The notes beneath the pieces are model-generated. The model worked only from the letters and a program-made list of their open reading frames with translations. It had not been told where the DNA came from and did not search any database. Position numbers and translations under genes: made by a program. From UCB3 sp964415605 (GTDB taxonomy: Bacteria; Chloroflexota; Anaerolineae; Epilineales; Epilineaceae): 22,739 bases of DNA. Numbering within the stretch: position 1 is the first letter of the stretch; every line of letters begins with the position of its first letter. Location: contig CAYQBA010000068.1 of the NCBI GenBank assembly GCA_964415605.1, forward strand, positions 1 through 22,739, written 5' to 3'. Of the stretch, positions 15,891-22,739 are shown in pieces.

Positions 15891-16496
15891 ATGGATATTC
15901 CGCTTGACGCGCGCGTGCGATGCCTCGACGGCGAGGCCGGGCGGTCGACGTGCCTGATCCTCAACCCGATCGACCAACGGGCGACGCATGTCGTCGTCGC
16001 CAACCGGCGCGACGATCGCGACGACCATCTCGTGCCGCTGGACCTGGTGCGGGCAGTCGAGGGTGAAGAGATCGCGCTGGGCTGCACGCTGGCGCAGCTC
16101 GATGCGCTGCCGCACTTCACCGAAGCGCGGTTTGTCGAGCACTACGAGCCGCACATCGCGGTCGAGAACTACTACTGGATGCCCTACGTGATGCCGGAGT
16201 CGGTCGTGGCGGCGGAGTTCGCCGAGCGCGTCCCGGCGGGCGAGCTCGCGGTGCACCGCGGGGCGCCGGTCCGGGCGACGGACGGCGACGTCGGGACGGT
16301 GAGCGAGCTCGTGGTGGAGCCCGACGGCCACGTGACGCACGTGGTGGTGCGCGCGGGCCACTGGTTCGGGAGGCACGACGTGGCCATCCCCCTCTCCGCC
16401 GTCGGCAGCGTGTCCGAGGCGGCGGTGGAGCTCAAGCTCGACCGCGCCGGGGTCGAGGCGCTGCCGCACGTCGCGGTGAGGCGGTGGTGGGCCTAG
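15891..16496 (+). CDS. PRC-barrel domain protein
   Basis: This is a 201-residue cytoplasmic protein. ATG 15891 follows a perfect AAGGAGG (15877-15883) at 7 bases. An earlier in-frame codon at 15387 lies inside the asparaginase gene and is rejected. It has two PRC-barrel-like units. The first, ~5-75, has VRCLDGEAGR, THVVVANRRDD and HLVPLDLVRAV. The second, ~122-195, has GAPVRATDGDVGTVSELVV, VTHVVVRAG and VAIPLSAVGSV. Each ends in the same phrase (LDALPH / VEALPH), suggesting internal duplication. The middle (ENYYWMPY) is Tyr-rich. PRC-barrels act in RNA processing and photosynthetic complexes and as small adaptor domains. The role here is unknown. Its TAG overlaps the stop of the gene on the other strand. 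Confidence 0.8.
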   Translation: MDIPLDARVRCLDGEAGRSTCLILNPIDQRATHVVVANRRDDRDDHLVPLDLVRAVEGEEIALGCTLAQLDALPHFTEARFVEHYEPHIAVENYYWMPYVMPESVVAAEFAERVPAGELAVHRGAPVRATDGDVGTVSELVVEPDGHVTHVVVRAGHWFGRHDVAIPLSAVGSVSEAAVELKLDRAGVEALPHVAVRRWWA

Positions 16497-17437
16497 GGAG
16501 CGGCGTGGATCGTCGCCGTCGGCGCATCGTTCCGAGCGCCCACGCGCGCAATCCGCGCCACGCTGGACAGGTAGACATGGCCGCGGCGGGTATCGAAGCA
16601 GATCGACGAGATCGGCGCGCCCGGCCAGACTACGGGCGACCAGCGTCCATCCCGTCCGAGGCGCATCGCGCCGTGCTCGGTGCCGAACCAGCGGTCGCCG
16701 GTGAGCGGGTCGATCGCGATGACCATGGCCGTGCTCGACGTGTCCAGGGGCGACGGCAGGTCGCGCCACCCCCACCGGCCATCGGTGCTGAAGGTGCCGA
16801 CGCGCCCGCTGCCCAGCGCGAACCACGTCGTCCCGGAATCGGGTTCGGTACACACCGGGATGGCATAGTCCTTGATCATCACCCCGGAAGCGCGATCGTG
16901 CGTTTCCCAGGTGTCGTCGACGCGCAGGCGGGTGGCGCCGAAGGTCGAGCCGACCCACAGGTCGCCGGTCACGGGGTTGACGTGCACGAGACCAAGGCAA
17001 TTGGTGATCAGCCCATCCGCCATGGTGTAGCGCCGCACGTCCCCGGTCGAAAGATCGAAGCGGACCAACCCGCGCATCCCGCTGGCCCACACGGCGGCGC
17101 GGCGCGGGTCGACCGCGGCGTTGAACGCCTGATTCGGACGGAAGTCCTGCCGTTCGTCGCCGGCGCCCAGGTCGCTGGCCGGCGGGCTGGCCGCCGTACT
17201 CGCGTGCGCCTCGGCGCCGCGGCGCGGGCCCGGCAGGCCGACTCGCGGGGTGTTCGGAAGCTGCGAGGCGAGATTGGCCCAGCCTTCGCGGCAGCTTGCC
17301 GCCCATGCCTCGGCGAAGGCGGTGGACCCGACGCGGGCATGAAGCGCTTCGAGAGCGCTCACGACGTGTGACAGGCCGTACGGCCGAAGCCGGCTGTGGA
17401 TCTCGCATCGGCACTCGTGCGCGGCGGCGTAGCGCAT
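16493..17437 (-). CDS. C-terminal part of a frameshifted regulator: TPR end plus beta-propeller
   Basis: This open frame of 314 residues begins at an ATG (17437) inside the preceding reading frame, with no ribosome site of its own. Its first ~55 residues (ALEALHARVGSTAFAEAWAAS) match the end of TPR-type 'predicted ATPase' regulators, where an AFAAAWAEG phrase closes the protein. It therefore continues the upstream fragment rather than standing alone. Residues ~100-314 hold five propeller-type repeats: AVWASGMRGL, DLWVGSTFGA, TTWFALGSGR, DRWFGTEHGA and HVYLSSVARI. They resemble the repeats of the large propeller protein at 8409-11012. No signal peptide or membrane helix is seen, so it is cytoplasmic. 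The stop TAG shares the palindrome CTAG with the PRC-barrel stop. Confidence 0.7.
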   Translation of the reverse strand: MRYAAAHECRCEIHSRLRPYGLSHVVSALEALHARVGSTAFAEAWAASCREGWANLASQLPNTPRVGLPGPRRGAEAHASTAASPPASDLGAGDERQDFRPNQAFNAAVDPRRAAVWASGMRGLVRFDLSTGDVRRYTMADGLITNCLGLVHVNPVTGDLWVGSTFGATRLRVDDTWETHDRASGVMIKDYAIPVCTEPDSGTTWFALGSGRVGTFSTDGRWGWRDLPSPLDTSSTAMVIAIDPLTGDRWFGTEHGAMRLGRDGRWSPVVWPGAPISSICFDTRRGHVYLSSVARIARVGARNDAPTATIHAAP

Positions 17438-19091
17438 CGGCGTCGATCGCCGAGGTGGCGAGCCGGAGGGCGGACAGTGCCCGCGCCCAGCTCGGTCCCT
17501 CGCGGGCGAACACGTCGTAGGCTCTGTGCAGGAGCGCCCGCGCTGCGGTGGGGTCGCCCTGGTGGCAGATCATCTCGCCGAGGCTGTAGGCGGCCGCGGC
17601 GACGCCGATCGCATCGCCCTCTGCTTCGAACCACTCCAGGCTGGCCGCGAAGTGCGCCCCGGCCGCGGCGCCGTCGCCCCGCGCACGGGCCAAGCCGCCG
17701 CGGTGGTGCTCGGCAACCGCCCGGCCGTGCCGGTCGCCGGCGGCTTCGTAGGCCAGCGCGGCGCGCTCGACGGCGGCGCTCGCCCGGCTGCCTTGATGAA
17801 GCGCGCGCTCGAGAATCGCCAGGGCGATCTCCCCGTCGGCGGCGCGAGACGAGGCTTGCGGCGCGGACGAGACCGCCGGAGGAGGGGCGCCGGTTGACCG
17901 CGAATCCGGCTGCCGGGGGGCGAGCGGCAGCGTTTCGGTCGCCTGGAGCAGGTGTGTCAAGGCCAGTTGGCCGTCGATCGCGCCGCCCCGGGCAAGCCAA
18001 TACGGAACGAGGGCCGTCGCCAGGCGCAGCCCGAGGCACGCCGCCCTCGGTTCGGCCAGGCACCAGCGCAGCGCGGCGGCGAAGTTGTCGCGGTGGCCGT
18101 CGGCGAGCTCGATCGCCGCCCCGTGCGGCAAGCCCGTGATGGCGCTCTGCAGCGCCTCCGCCACGTCGGCGAAATGGTCGGCATGGCGCCGGTGGCAGTC
18201 GAACGCTTCCCCCGATCCCAGCTTCCGCAGGCGCTGGCCGCCGTACTCGCGGAGGGTGTCGAGCAGCGCGAAGCGGCGTTCACCGCTGGCGTCATCCTCC
18301 GCGACGCGGAGGAGGCTCTTCCCGGCGAGGGCGTCGATCAGGCGCGGGACGTCAGCGCCGTCGATGGCCGGCACGGGAGGGCGATGGGTCCGGCTTGGCA
18401 GGCTGTCAGCGTCGGCGTCAGCGTCGGTGTCAGCATCTCTATCGACAGCAGCGTCGCCGACGTCGTACCCGACCTTGGCGTCGCCGGATGGCGCGCACAC
18501 GGTCCGGGCGGCGGCGAGGCTGAACGGCCCGTGAAACACCGCCAGGCGCGCCAAGGCAATCTGTTCGGAAGGGGATAGGAGGCGATAGCTCGCGTCGAGC
18601 GCGGCCGCGAGCGGCTTGAGGTGCTTGCCGATGCGGCGGCTGACGCGGCTGAGCAAGCGCATGCGTTCTTCGAGGCGCTGGTTGAGCTCCCGCGGGCTAT
18701 CGACGGCATGCGGTGACACGACCGCGCCGATTTCCTTCACCTTCCACGGACGCGGCAGCAAGTAGCGGTAGTACAGGCAGGCGATGGCCTGCCTGTCGAT
18801 GTCCGGGGTGCTGAAATCGCGGCGGAGGGTCTCGGCGAGGTCTTCAGCGGTGTGGGCGTGTGGCGTGCCGGACGAATCGCCGCGCAGTGCATCGAGGCGC
18901 CGCTGCACGAGGGTCGCCAGCGCGGTGCGCAGATCCGCTTCTACCGTGGCTGCGGTATGGACGTGCTCGTTCTGATAGCGGTGGCGGATGAAGGGGAGGG
19001 CCAGGGCCGCCGGGTCGACCAAGGGCTGGCCGCGGCGGAGGCTATCGAGGACAAGTTTGAGCTGGCGGGTCGCATGATGGGCTGCTGGCAT
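17435..19091 (-). CDS. N-terminal part of a frameshifted HTH/TPR regulator lacking its ATPase
   Basis: About 551 residues belong to this frame, from ATG 19091 to the frameshift near 17435. The frame stays open to 15870, but only as high-GC shadow. Residues ~100-165 look like the helix-turn-helix found at the start of Chloroflexota STAND-type regulators (CLYYRYLLPRPWKVKEIGAV). LSPSEQIALARLAVFHGPFS (~178) begins the winged-helix segment that normally follows an NB-ARC ATPase. LIDALAGKSLLRV and FALLDTLREYGGQRL, then TPR-like helices, complete the usual order. No Walker A or B motif is present, so the ATPase is absent. An acidic Ala-Asp repeat lies near residue 220-230. The gene reads on into the propeller frame if one base is skipped, so it is either broken, wrongly assembled there, or shifted during translation. 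No clear ribosome site precedes the start. Confidence 0.65.
18405..18434 (-). repeat. Hexamer tandem repeat coding for Ala-Asp
   Basis: Five GTCRGC-type hexamers (GTCAGC, GTCGGC, GTCAGC, GTCGGT, GTCAGC) run in tandem. On the minus strand they encode an alternating Asp/Ala stretch in the linker before the TPR region. Unit changes would keep frame and only alter linker length. Confidence 0.7.
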
Positions 19092-19361
19092 TTCGGAACG
19101 GGTCGTAACGGTGGCACGACGGCTTGGCTGGGTGTGTCAGACCGCGCGAGTTTACCACAAGCGCTTTCGGACGACCCGGCGCGGCGAAGGCGGCGCTGTT
19201 GCCGCAATGCCGATTCTACCTCCGATTTTGGCCATGATCGTCGCCCGGCCCCAGGCAGCTCGTCCAATCATCTGTGGCCCATCGGGGCTCCATGCGCAGT
19301 GTGTCCACCCGTCGCCAAGCCGCGGATTGAACAAGGTGTGCGTCAGGCGCGCAACAGCTGA
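19092..19361. other. Gene-free stretch upstream of the HTH/TPR gene
   Basis: No convincing gene on either strand. Base composition is visibly less GC-rich than neighbours. A possible minus-strand extended -10 (TGG-TAAACT, around 19149-19157) could serve the regulator gene, but no -35 fits. Otherwise I see nothing. Confidence 0.4.
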
Positions 19362-19490
19362 TGCCCGTACGATGTGGACCCGCTTGTGTGCCCGTGCTGT
19401 GGTGGTCAAATGCGGGGACTCTCGCTGATCCAAGGGCCGGCGGTGATCGACCAGATCCTGCGGCACCTCCGCGAGAAGGGGGCGGGGTGA
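19362..19490 (+). pseudogene. Transposase C-terminal remnant (IS91-like Y2 type)
   Basis: In this frame 42 codons lie between an in-frame TGA (19359-19361) and a stop at 19488-19490. The peptide reads YDVDPLVCPCCGGQMRG and then IQGPAVIDQILRHL. This is the zinc-ribbon tail of transposases of the IS91/Y2 kind (usual form VDPLxCPxCGGxMR, IxxPxVIxxILxHL). No start codon, no upstream catalytic domain and an in-frame stop show it to be a decayed fragment. The family assignment rests on this short tail only. The CPBP gene promoter begins 30 bases downstream. Confidence 0.6.
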
Positions 19491-19519
19491 TCCTGGCGTT
19501 TCCTCGGCCCGGACCGCGC

Positions 19520-19548
19520 TTGACATGGTGCACCTCGGGATATATGTT
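19520..19548 (+). promoter_or_regulatory. Promoter of the CPBP protease gene, leaderless arrangement
   Basis: Perfect TTGACA (19520-19525), a 17-base spacer and TATGTT (19543-19548, 4 of 6). Transcription would begin at about 19555, which is the ATG itself. An in-frame ATG at 19525 overlaps the -35 box and is therefore rejected as the start. Confidence 0.6.
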
Positions 19549-19554
19549 GGGGGC

Positions 19555-20502
19555 ATGGGATTGAGATTCCTATCCCCGAGACTCCTGTCCCCTTCGGACG
19601 ACCAGCGCGACGCCCCAGCCGGCCATCATCGCCGGCTCGTCGCCGTCGCCTGGGTCGCCATGCTGCTCATGAGCCGGCTGCCGCAGATCGTGTTCCAGGA
19701 GCTGCTGGCCGTCGAGACGTCGTTTGTGTGGACGAGCATCGGCGTGGCGGCGGCGTTGACGGCGCTCACCTACGTCTGGCCGGCGCTCCGGCCCCTGCGC
19801 GGCTACTGCTTCGTCACCGCGGTCGTCGTGGCGGCCACGGGTCTGCTCGGCGGGGCGATCCAGGGCAGCTCGCCATGGGCGGCTTGGTTCGGCGAGGCGC
19901 GCGGCTGGCCCGTCAGCTTCCTGGGCACGCGCTTGCCGCTGCTGATCGAATCGCTGATCGTCCTGGCGGTGCTGATCGGCATGGGTGTCAGGCGCCGGGA
20001 GGATGTCTTCCTCGCGGTCGGCGACCTGCGCGCGCCCGCGTCGCGGCGCCGCCTGCCCGGAATCGGCAGCTCGTGGCTCGCCATCGGGTCGCTCATCGCG
20101 TTGGCGCTGGCCGCCCTGGCGTTCGCCGCGGCGTCGGTGCAGGCGGGCGCGGCGCTGCCCGACCTGGCGACCGTGCTGCCATGGCTGCCGGCCGTGGTGC
20201 TCCTGGCGATCATCAACGCGTTCGGGGAGGAGTTCCTCTATCGCGCGGCGCCGTTGTCGCAACTGCACAGCGTCGTCGGCACGAACCACGCGGTCGGGTT
20301 GACGGCGGTGTGGTTCGGGCTGGGCCACTTCTACGGCGGCGTCCCCAGCGGCGTGCCAGGCGCCCTGATGACCGGGCTGATCGCGCTCCTGTTCGGCAAG
20401 GCGATGCTGGCCACGCGCGGCATCGCGCTGCCAACGTTCATGCACATGCTGGGGGACGTGGTGATCTACGTGTTCCTGGCGCGAGCGGCGATGGGGGCGT
20501 AG
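19555..20502 (+). CDS. CPBP-family intramembrane metalloprotease
   Basis: This is a 315-residue integral membrane protein with about eight hydrophobic segments. The abortive-infection/CAAX-protease (Rce1-like) signature is complete: EEFLYR at 225-230 supplies two Glu and Arg, FGLGHFYGG at 254-262 supplies His258, and FMHMLGD at 295-301 supplies His297 and Asp301. These residues bind the catalytic zinc or polarise water within the membrane. Bacterial members process or transport peptides, confer bacteriocin self-immunity, or have unknown roles. The start ATG 19555 is chosen from the promoter position, and no Shine-Dalgarno is seen. It stands alone between a transposase remnant and the AAA ATPase gene, with no peptide-toxin genes recognised beside it. 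Confidence 0.87.
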   Translation: MGLRFLSPRLLSPSDDQRDAPAGHHRRLVAVAWVAMLLMSRLPQIVFQELLAVETSFVWTSIGVAAALTALTYVWPALRPLRGYCFVTAVVVAATGLLGGAIQGSSPWAAWFGEARGWPVSFLGTRLPLLIESLIVLAVLIGMGVRRREDVFLAVGDLRAPASRRRLPGIGSSWLAIGSLIALALAALAFAAASVQAGAALPDLATVLPWLPAVVLLAIINAFGEEFLYRAAPLSQLHSVVGTNHAVGLTAVWFGLGHFYGGVPSGVPGALMTGLIALLFGKAMLATRGIALPTFMHMLGDVVIYVFLARAAMGA

Positions 20503-20613
20503 CGCACGGAGGGGCGTGCCTGGAGCGGTACTTCGTGGACGGGGTGGTGATCGTGGAGTGACTGATGACCGGGACGGCTCGAAAGGTCCGCCGCAGCGGT
20601 GCTTGCCTTCCAG

Positions 20614-20667
20614 TTTGGACGAGTGCACAATCTACTTTAGACGGATGATCGATCCCATTTTGGACGG
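20614..20667 (+). repeat. Three spaced direct repeats upstream of the AAA ATPase gene
   Basis: TTTGGACGA (20614-20622), TTTAGACGG (20636-20644) and TTTGGACGG (20659-20667) are spaced 22 and 23 bp start to start, placing them on one face of the helix. They could be binding sites for a regulator or part of a mobile-element end. The second copy overlaps the -10 box. Confidence 0.55.
20615..20643 (+). promoter_or_regulatory. Candidate promoter of the AAA ATPase gene
   Basis: TTGGAC (20615-20620), a 17-base spacer and TAGACG (20638-20643). The start would be near 20650, 33 bases before the ATG. The boxes lie within repeats one and two, so binding there should repress transcription. Confidence 0.45.
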
Positions 20668-20682
20668 ACGGCCAGAACGCAG

Positions 20683-21930
20683 ATGCCGCAACCGCTGATC
20701 CCGCGCTATCTCGAGCCCCGCATCCGCGATGCCCTTGCGGATACGCCGGTGGTCTTCCTCAACGGGCCTCGGCAGGCGGGCAAGACCACGCTCGCGCAAC
20801 AGGTGGCGGGGGTCGATCGGCGTTTCCTGACGCTCGACGATGCCGCGACCCTGCTCTCGGCGCGCGCAGATCCCACGGGCTTCGTGCGCGACCTGGATCT
20901 GGCAGTGATCGACGAGGTCCAGCGGGCACCGGACCTCTTGTTGGCCATCAAGCGGGCGGTCGATCTGGATCGCCGGCCAGGGCGCTTCCTGTTGACCGGC
21001 TCGGCCAACGCGATGGTGCTGCCGAACGTGGCGGACTCACTGGCCGGTCGAATGGAGACACTCTCGCTGCTACCTCTGGCGGGCTGTGAGCTTCGGGGCA
21101 GCCCGGGGCGCTGGCTGGATGGGGTCTTCGCGGGCAAGGCACCGCGTGTCGGCCCGGAAGCGGCGCGCGCCAACGTGGGTGACGCGCTGGTGGCGCGGGT
21201 GCTGCGCGGCGGCTACCCGGAAGCGCTGACGCGGGAATCCGCGCGGCGGCGGGAGGCCTGGGCACGCCAATACGTCGATGCCCTCATCGCGCGAGACGTG
21301 CGCGACATCGCCGCGGTCGAGAAGCTGGACCAAATGCCCCGCCTGATGCGGGCCCTGGCTCAGATGGCTGGGCAGTTGTGCAACATCGCGGATCTGGCCG
21401 GGCAGGTCGGGTTGGATGGCAAGACGGCCGCCAAGTACGTAGGGGTGTTCGAGCTGATGTTCCTCGTCCGCCGAGTCCCGTCCTGGTCGGCGAACCGCTT
21501 GTCTCGCGTCGTGAAGTCGCCCAAGCTCTACTTCCTCGATGCCGGACTGCTCTGCAGTCTGAGCGGGCTGAACGAGCTGGAGGTGCAAAGGGACCGCAGC
21601 CGCTTCGGTCCGGCACTGGAATCATACGTGTACGGCGAGCTGCTCAAGCTGTCGACTTGGGCCGAGGACGACTACGCGATCTACGGCTATCGGGACAAGG
21701 AAAAAAATGAGGTCGACTTCGCCATCGAGGATCGCGCCGGTCGCGTGGTCGGCGTGGAGGTCAAGGCGGCCGCCAGTGTGCAGACCCGCGATCTGGCCGG
21801 TCTGAAGAAGCTGGCGGCCCTGGCCGGCCCGAAGTTTCGCGCCGGCATCCTGCTCTACGACGGCACTGAGACCTTGCCGTTGGGCGAGCGGCTGTGGGCC
21901 GTACCGCTGTGTACGCTGTGGGAGACCTAG
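20683..21930 (+). CDS. AAA ATPase with DUF4143 / nuclease-like C-terminal domain
   Basis: This is a 415-residue cytoplasmic protein. The N-terminal AAA-type ATPase (~1-160) has Walker A GPRQAGKTT at 28-36, Walker B LAVIDEVQ near 72-80 and sensor-like RFLLTGSAN near 100-108. RGGYPEAL and WARQYVDALIARDVRDI lead to a winged-helix region (LAGQVGLDGKTAAKYVGVFE). The DUF4143 end carries LYFLDAGLL, FGPALESYVYGEL and NEVDFAI...GVEVKA, an E-D-ExK arrangement like PD-(D/E)xK nucleases. This family is very common in mobile and island regions, and its biological role is not settled. It starts at ATG 20683 without a clear ribosome site. The stop is only 7 bases from a transposase remnant on the other strand. 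Confidence 0.9.
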   Translation: MPQPLIPRYLEPRIRDALADTPVVFLNGPRQAGKTTLAQQVAGVDRRFLTLDDAATLLSARADPTGFVRDLDLAVIDEVQRAPDLLLAIKRAVDLDRRPGRFLLTGSANAMVLPNVADSLAGRMETLSLLPLAGCELRGSPGRWLDGVFAGKAPRVGPEAARANVGDALVARVLRGGYPEALTRESARRREAWARQYVDALIARDVRDIAAVEKLDQMPRLMRALAQMAGQLCNIADLAGQVGLDGKTAAKYVGVFELMFLVRRVPSWSANRLSRVVKSPKLYFLDAGLLCSLSGLNELEVQRDRSRFGPALESYVYGELLKLSTWAEDDYAIYGYRDKEKNEVDFAIEDRAGRVVGVEVKAAASVQTRDLAGLKKLAALAGPKFRAGILLYDGTETLPLGERLWAVPLCTLWET

Positions 21931-21937
21931 GCGAGAT

Positions 21938-22007
21938 GCAGACGCCCCGCTTGGCCAGTGCTTGAATCACGGCGAAGTCCTCCTTGCTGACACATGCGTA
22001 CCCTCCT
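21938..22007 (-). pseudogene. IS21-like transposase (istA) 5' remnant
   Basis: On the minus strand AGGAGG (22007-22002) lies 6 bases before an ATG (21995-21993). Just after it, one base out of frame, the DNA encodes VSKEDFAVIQALAKRGV. This resembles the first residues of IS21-family transposases (M-x-KEDFxVIxxLxxRGV..., leading into a helix-turn-helix). The match ends at about 21938, 7 bases from the ATPase stop, where the rest of the gene is missing. The start-codon frameshift and the abrupt end mark it as dead. I recall the family from its pattern only. Confidence 0.5.
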
Positions 22008-22292
22008 GTGGCTTCGACTCCCAGGAAGGTACATCTCGTGCGATGCTCGGGGGACTTCTCAGTCCGTTGATCTGCGGACCTCTACACCCGTCGCTGACAG
22101 CCTGGAGGGAGGTGTCCGCAATGGGAAGATGTACCCGACCATCGTATCCGCCGTGGTACAAGCACCAACGGGTCGAGCTGGTCCGCGCAGGCTCAGACTC
22201 CGCCTGAGTTGGCCCGCGAGATGGTTGGCTTGCTCCTTGTCGTGGTTGGCGACTTGAAGCATGCCGCTTCCCAGCGTTCTGTCCGGCCTCGG
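22008..22292. other. Gene-free region, lower GC
   Basis: Short open frames on both strands show no recognisable domain. GC content is visibly lower than in the rest of the window. If the neighbouring remnant is IS21-like, this may be the leader between the element end and istA. Confidence 0.35.
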
Positions 22293-22357
22293 TGTGGTCC
22301 GTTGACCCGACCCGACTGTGGTCCGTTCACCCGGCCCGGGTGTGGTTGACATCCCGG
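22293..22357. repeat. 24-bp tandem repeat array (about 2.7 units)
   Basis: Units start with TGTGG at 22293, 22317 and 22341, exactly 24 bp apart. Units one and two agree at most positions over 22 bases (TGTGGTCCGTT, then ACCCG and CCCG blocks). The third is shorter (TGTGGTTGACATCCCGG). IS21-family elements carry several direct repeats at their ends, which would fit the nearby transposase remnant. Confidence 0.6.
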
Positions 22358-22379
22358 CCTGGGACCCACCGACTCCACA

Positions 22380-22401
22380 GGTGATCTGCAGACAGATCAC
22401 C
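22380..22401. repeat. Perfect 9-bp inverted repeat (hairpin)
   Basis: GGTGATCTG and CAGATCACC face each other across a 4-base CAGA loop. It lies just outside the 24-bp repeats. It could be a target or end structure of a mobile element. No T-tract follows on either strand. Confidence 0.55.
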
Positions 22402-22739
22402 AGCGGCGTCACCGCCCGTCGTCCGAGAATCGGTCAGCCCGGCAACGCGACGCCGGCGGGCAGAAAGCTACCGGCCGGAGGTCAGCGCGCCGTCGGTCAC
22501 GACGTGCGCGCCGTCACCGTCCGAAGCCCCACAACGCGCGGCGGGTCGCGCAGGCATCGTCCCCCCGAGACATCGGCCGGCGCAACGCCCCCGCCCCGCG
22601 GGCAGACCCATGCCCCCGACCGGCGCCGCGGCGCCCCGCCTGGCGCCGTCGACCCGGCCGGCCGAGCGCGACCCTGCCCGCGGGATGCGCCCGCGGCTGC
22701 CACGATGCGCCGGTCCCACCTGGTTCGCGTCGAGCGACG
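22402..22739. other. Right edge, no gene supported
   Basis: GC rises again here. A minus-strand frame is open from the window edge to a TAG at 22468-22470, but its Arg/Gly/Ala-rich product looks like composition, not protein, and no domain is visible. A gene fragment entering from the right cannot be ruled out. Confidence 0.3.

Noticed and set aside
15870..17434. Extension of the HTH/TPR frame to 15870
   Set aside because: After about 17435 the product turns into Arg/Gly-rich shadow, while the true continuation appears in a second frame.
19152..19556. 134-codon minus-strand frame
   Set aside because: It runs across the transposase remnant and the CPBP promoter, has no ribosome site and no domain I can name.
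20503..20682. Short reading frames between the CPBP and ATPase genes
   Set aside because: A plus frame ending LERYFVDGVVIVE looks protein-like, but it is too short and has no start or ribosome site to support a gene.
1..22739. CRISPR arrays, tRNA or rRNA genes
   Set aside because: No repeat-spacer array was seen, and nothing with tRNA or rRNA hallmarks was recognised by eye. A tRNAscan and CRISPR search would settle it.

Overview
This is a very GC-rich, gene-dense stretch of a bacterial chromosome. The organism is probably a member of the Chloroflexota (Anaerolineae-like) or another high-GC, largely single-membrane lineage. This rests on the style of several genes: a HTH/TPR 'predicted ATPase'-type regulator, surface proteins tethered by a C-terminal membrane segment plus arginines, a cohesin/dockerin pair and apparently leaderless genes. 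The sequence alone does not settle the taxonomy.

Layout. Positions 1-2024 (+) hold the end of an amidohydrolase, overlapped by a B12-binding-type radical SAM enzyme. Positions 2095-8022 (-) hold a complete yejA-yejB-yejE-yejF peptide (microcin C type) ABC transporter operon, with a near-consensus promoter at 8171-8200. From 8409 to 11012 (+) lies a secreted double beta-propeller protein with a PEP-CTERM tail, transcribed divergently from yejA. Positions 11031-12975 (-) hold a GNAT acetyltransferase, a small membrane protein and dephospho-CoA kinase (coaE). Divergent from coaE, positions 13063-16496 (+) hold a membrane-anchored cohesin-domain protein, a CAP-domain protein with a C-terminal dockerin, an isoaspartyl peptidase/asparaginase and a PRC-barrel protein. 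Positions 16493-19091 (-) hold a large fused regulator (HTH-like region, winged-helix/TPR region and beta-propeller) that carries a frameshift near 17435.

From about 19092 to the right edge the DNA looks accessory. It contains a transposase C-terminal remnant (IS91-like), a CPBP-family membrane protease, an AAA ATPase of the DUF4143 type with regularly spaced upstream repeats, and the beginning of an IS21-like transposase that stops a few bases from the ATPase stop codon. Next come 24-bp tandem repeats and a perfect hairpin. The last ~340 bases show no gene I trust.

How genes may work together: the yej genes form one uptake system. The cohesin and dockerin-CAP genes are adjacent and carry the two complementary halves of a known calcium-dependent docking interaction, so they may form a small cell-surface assembly. 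Three genes (coaE, the cohesin gene and the CPBP protease) have promoters whose predicted start site falls on or next to the start codon, suggesting leaderless mRNAs.
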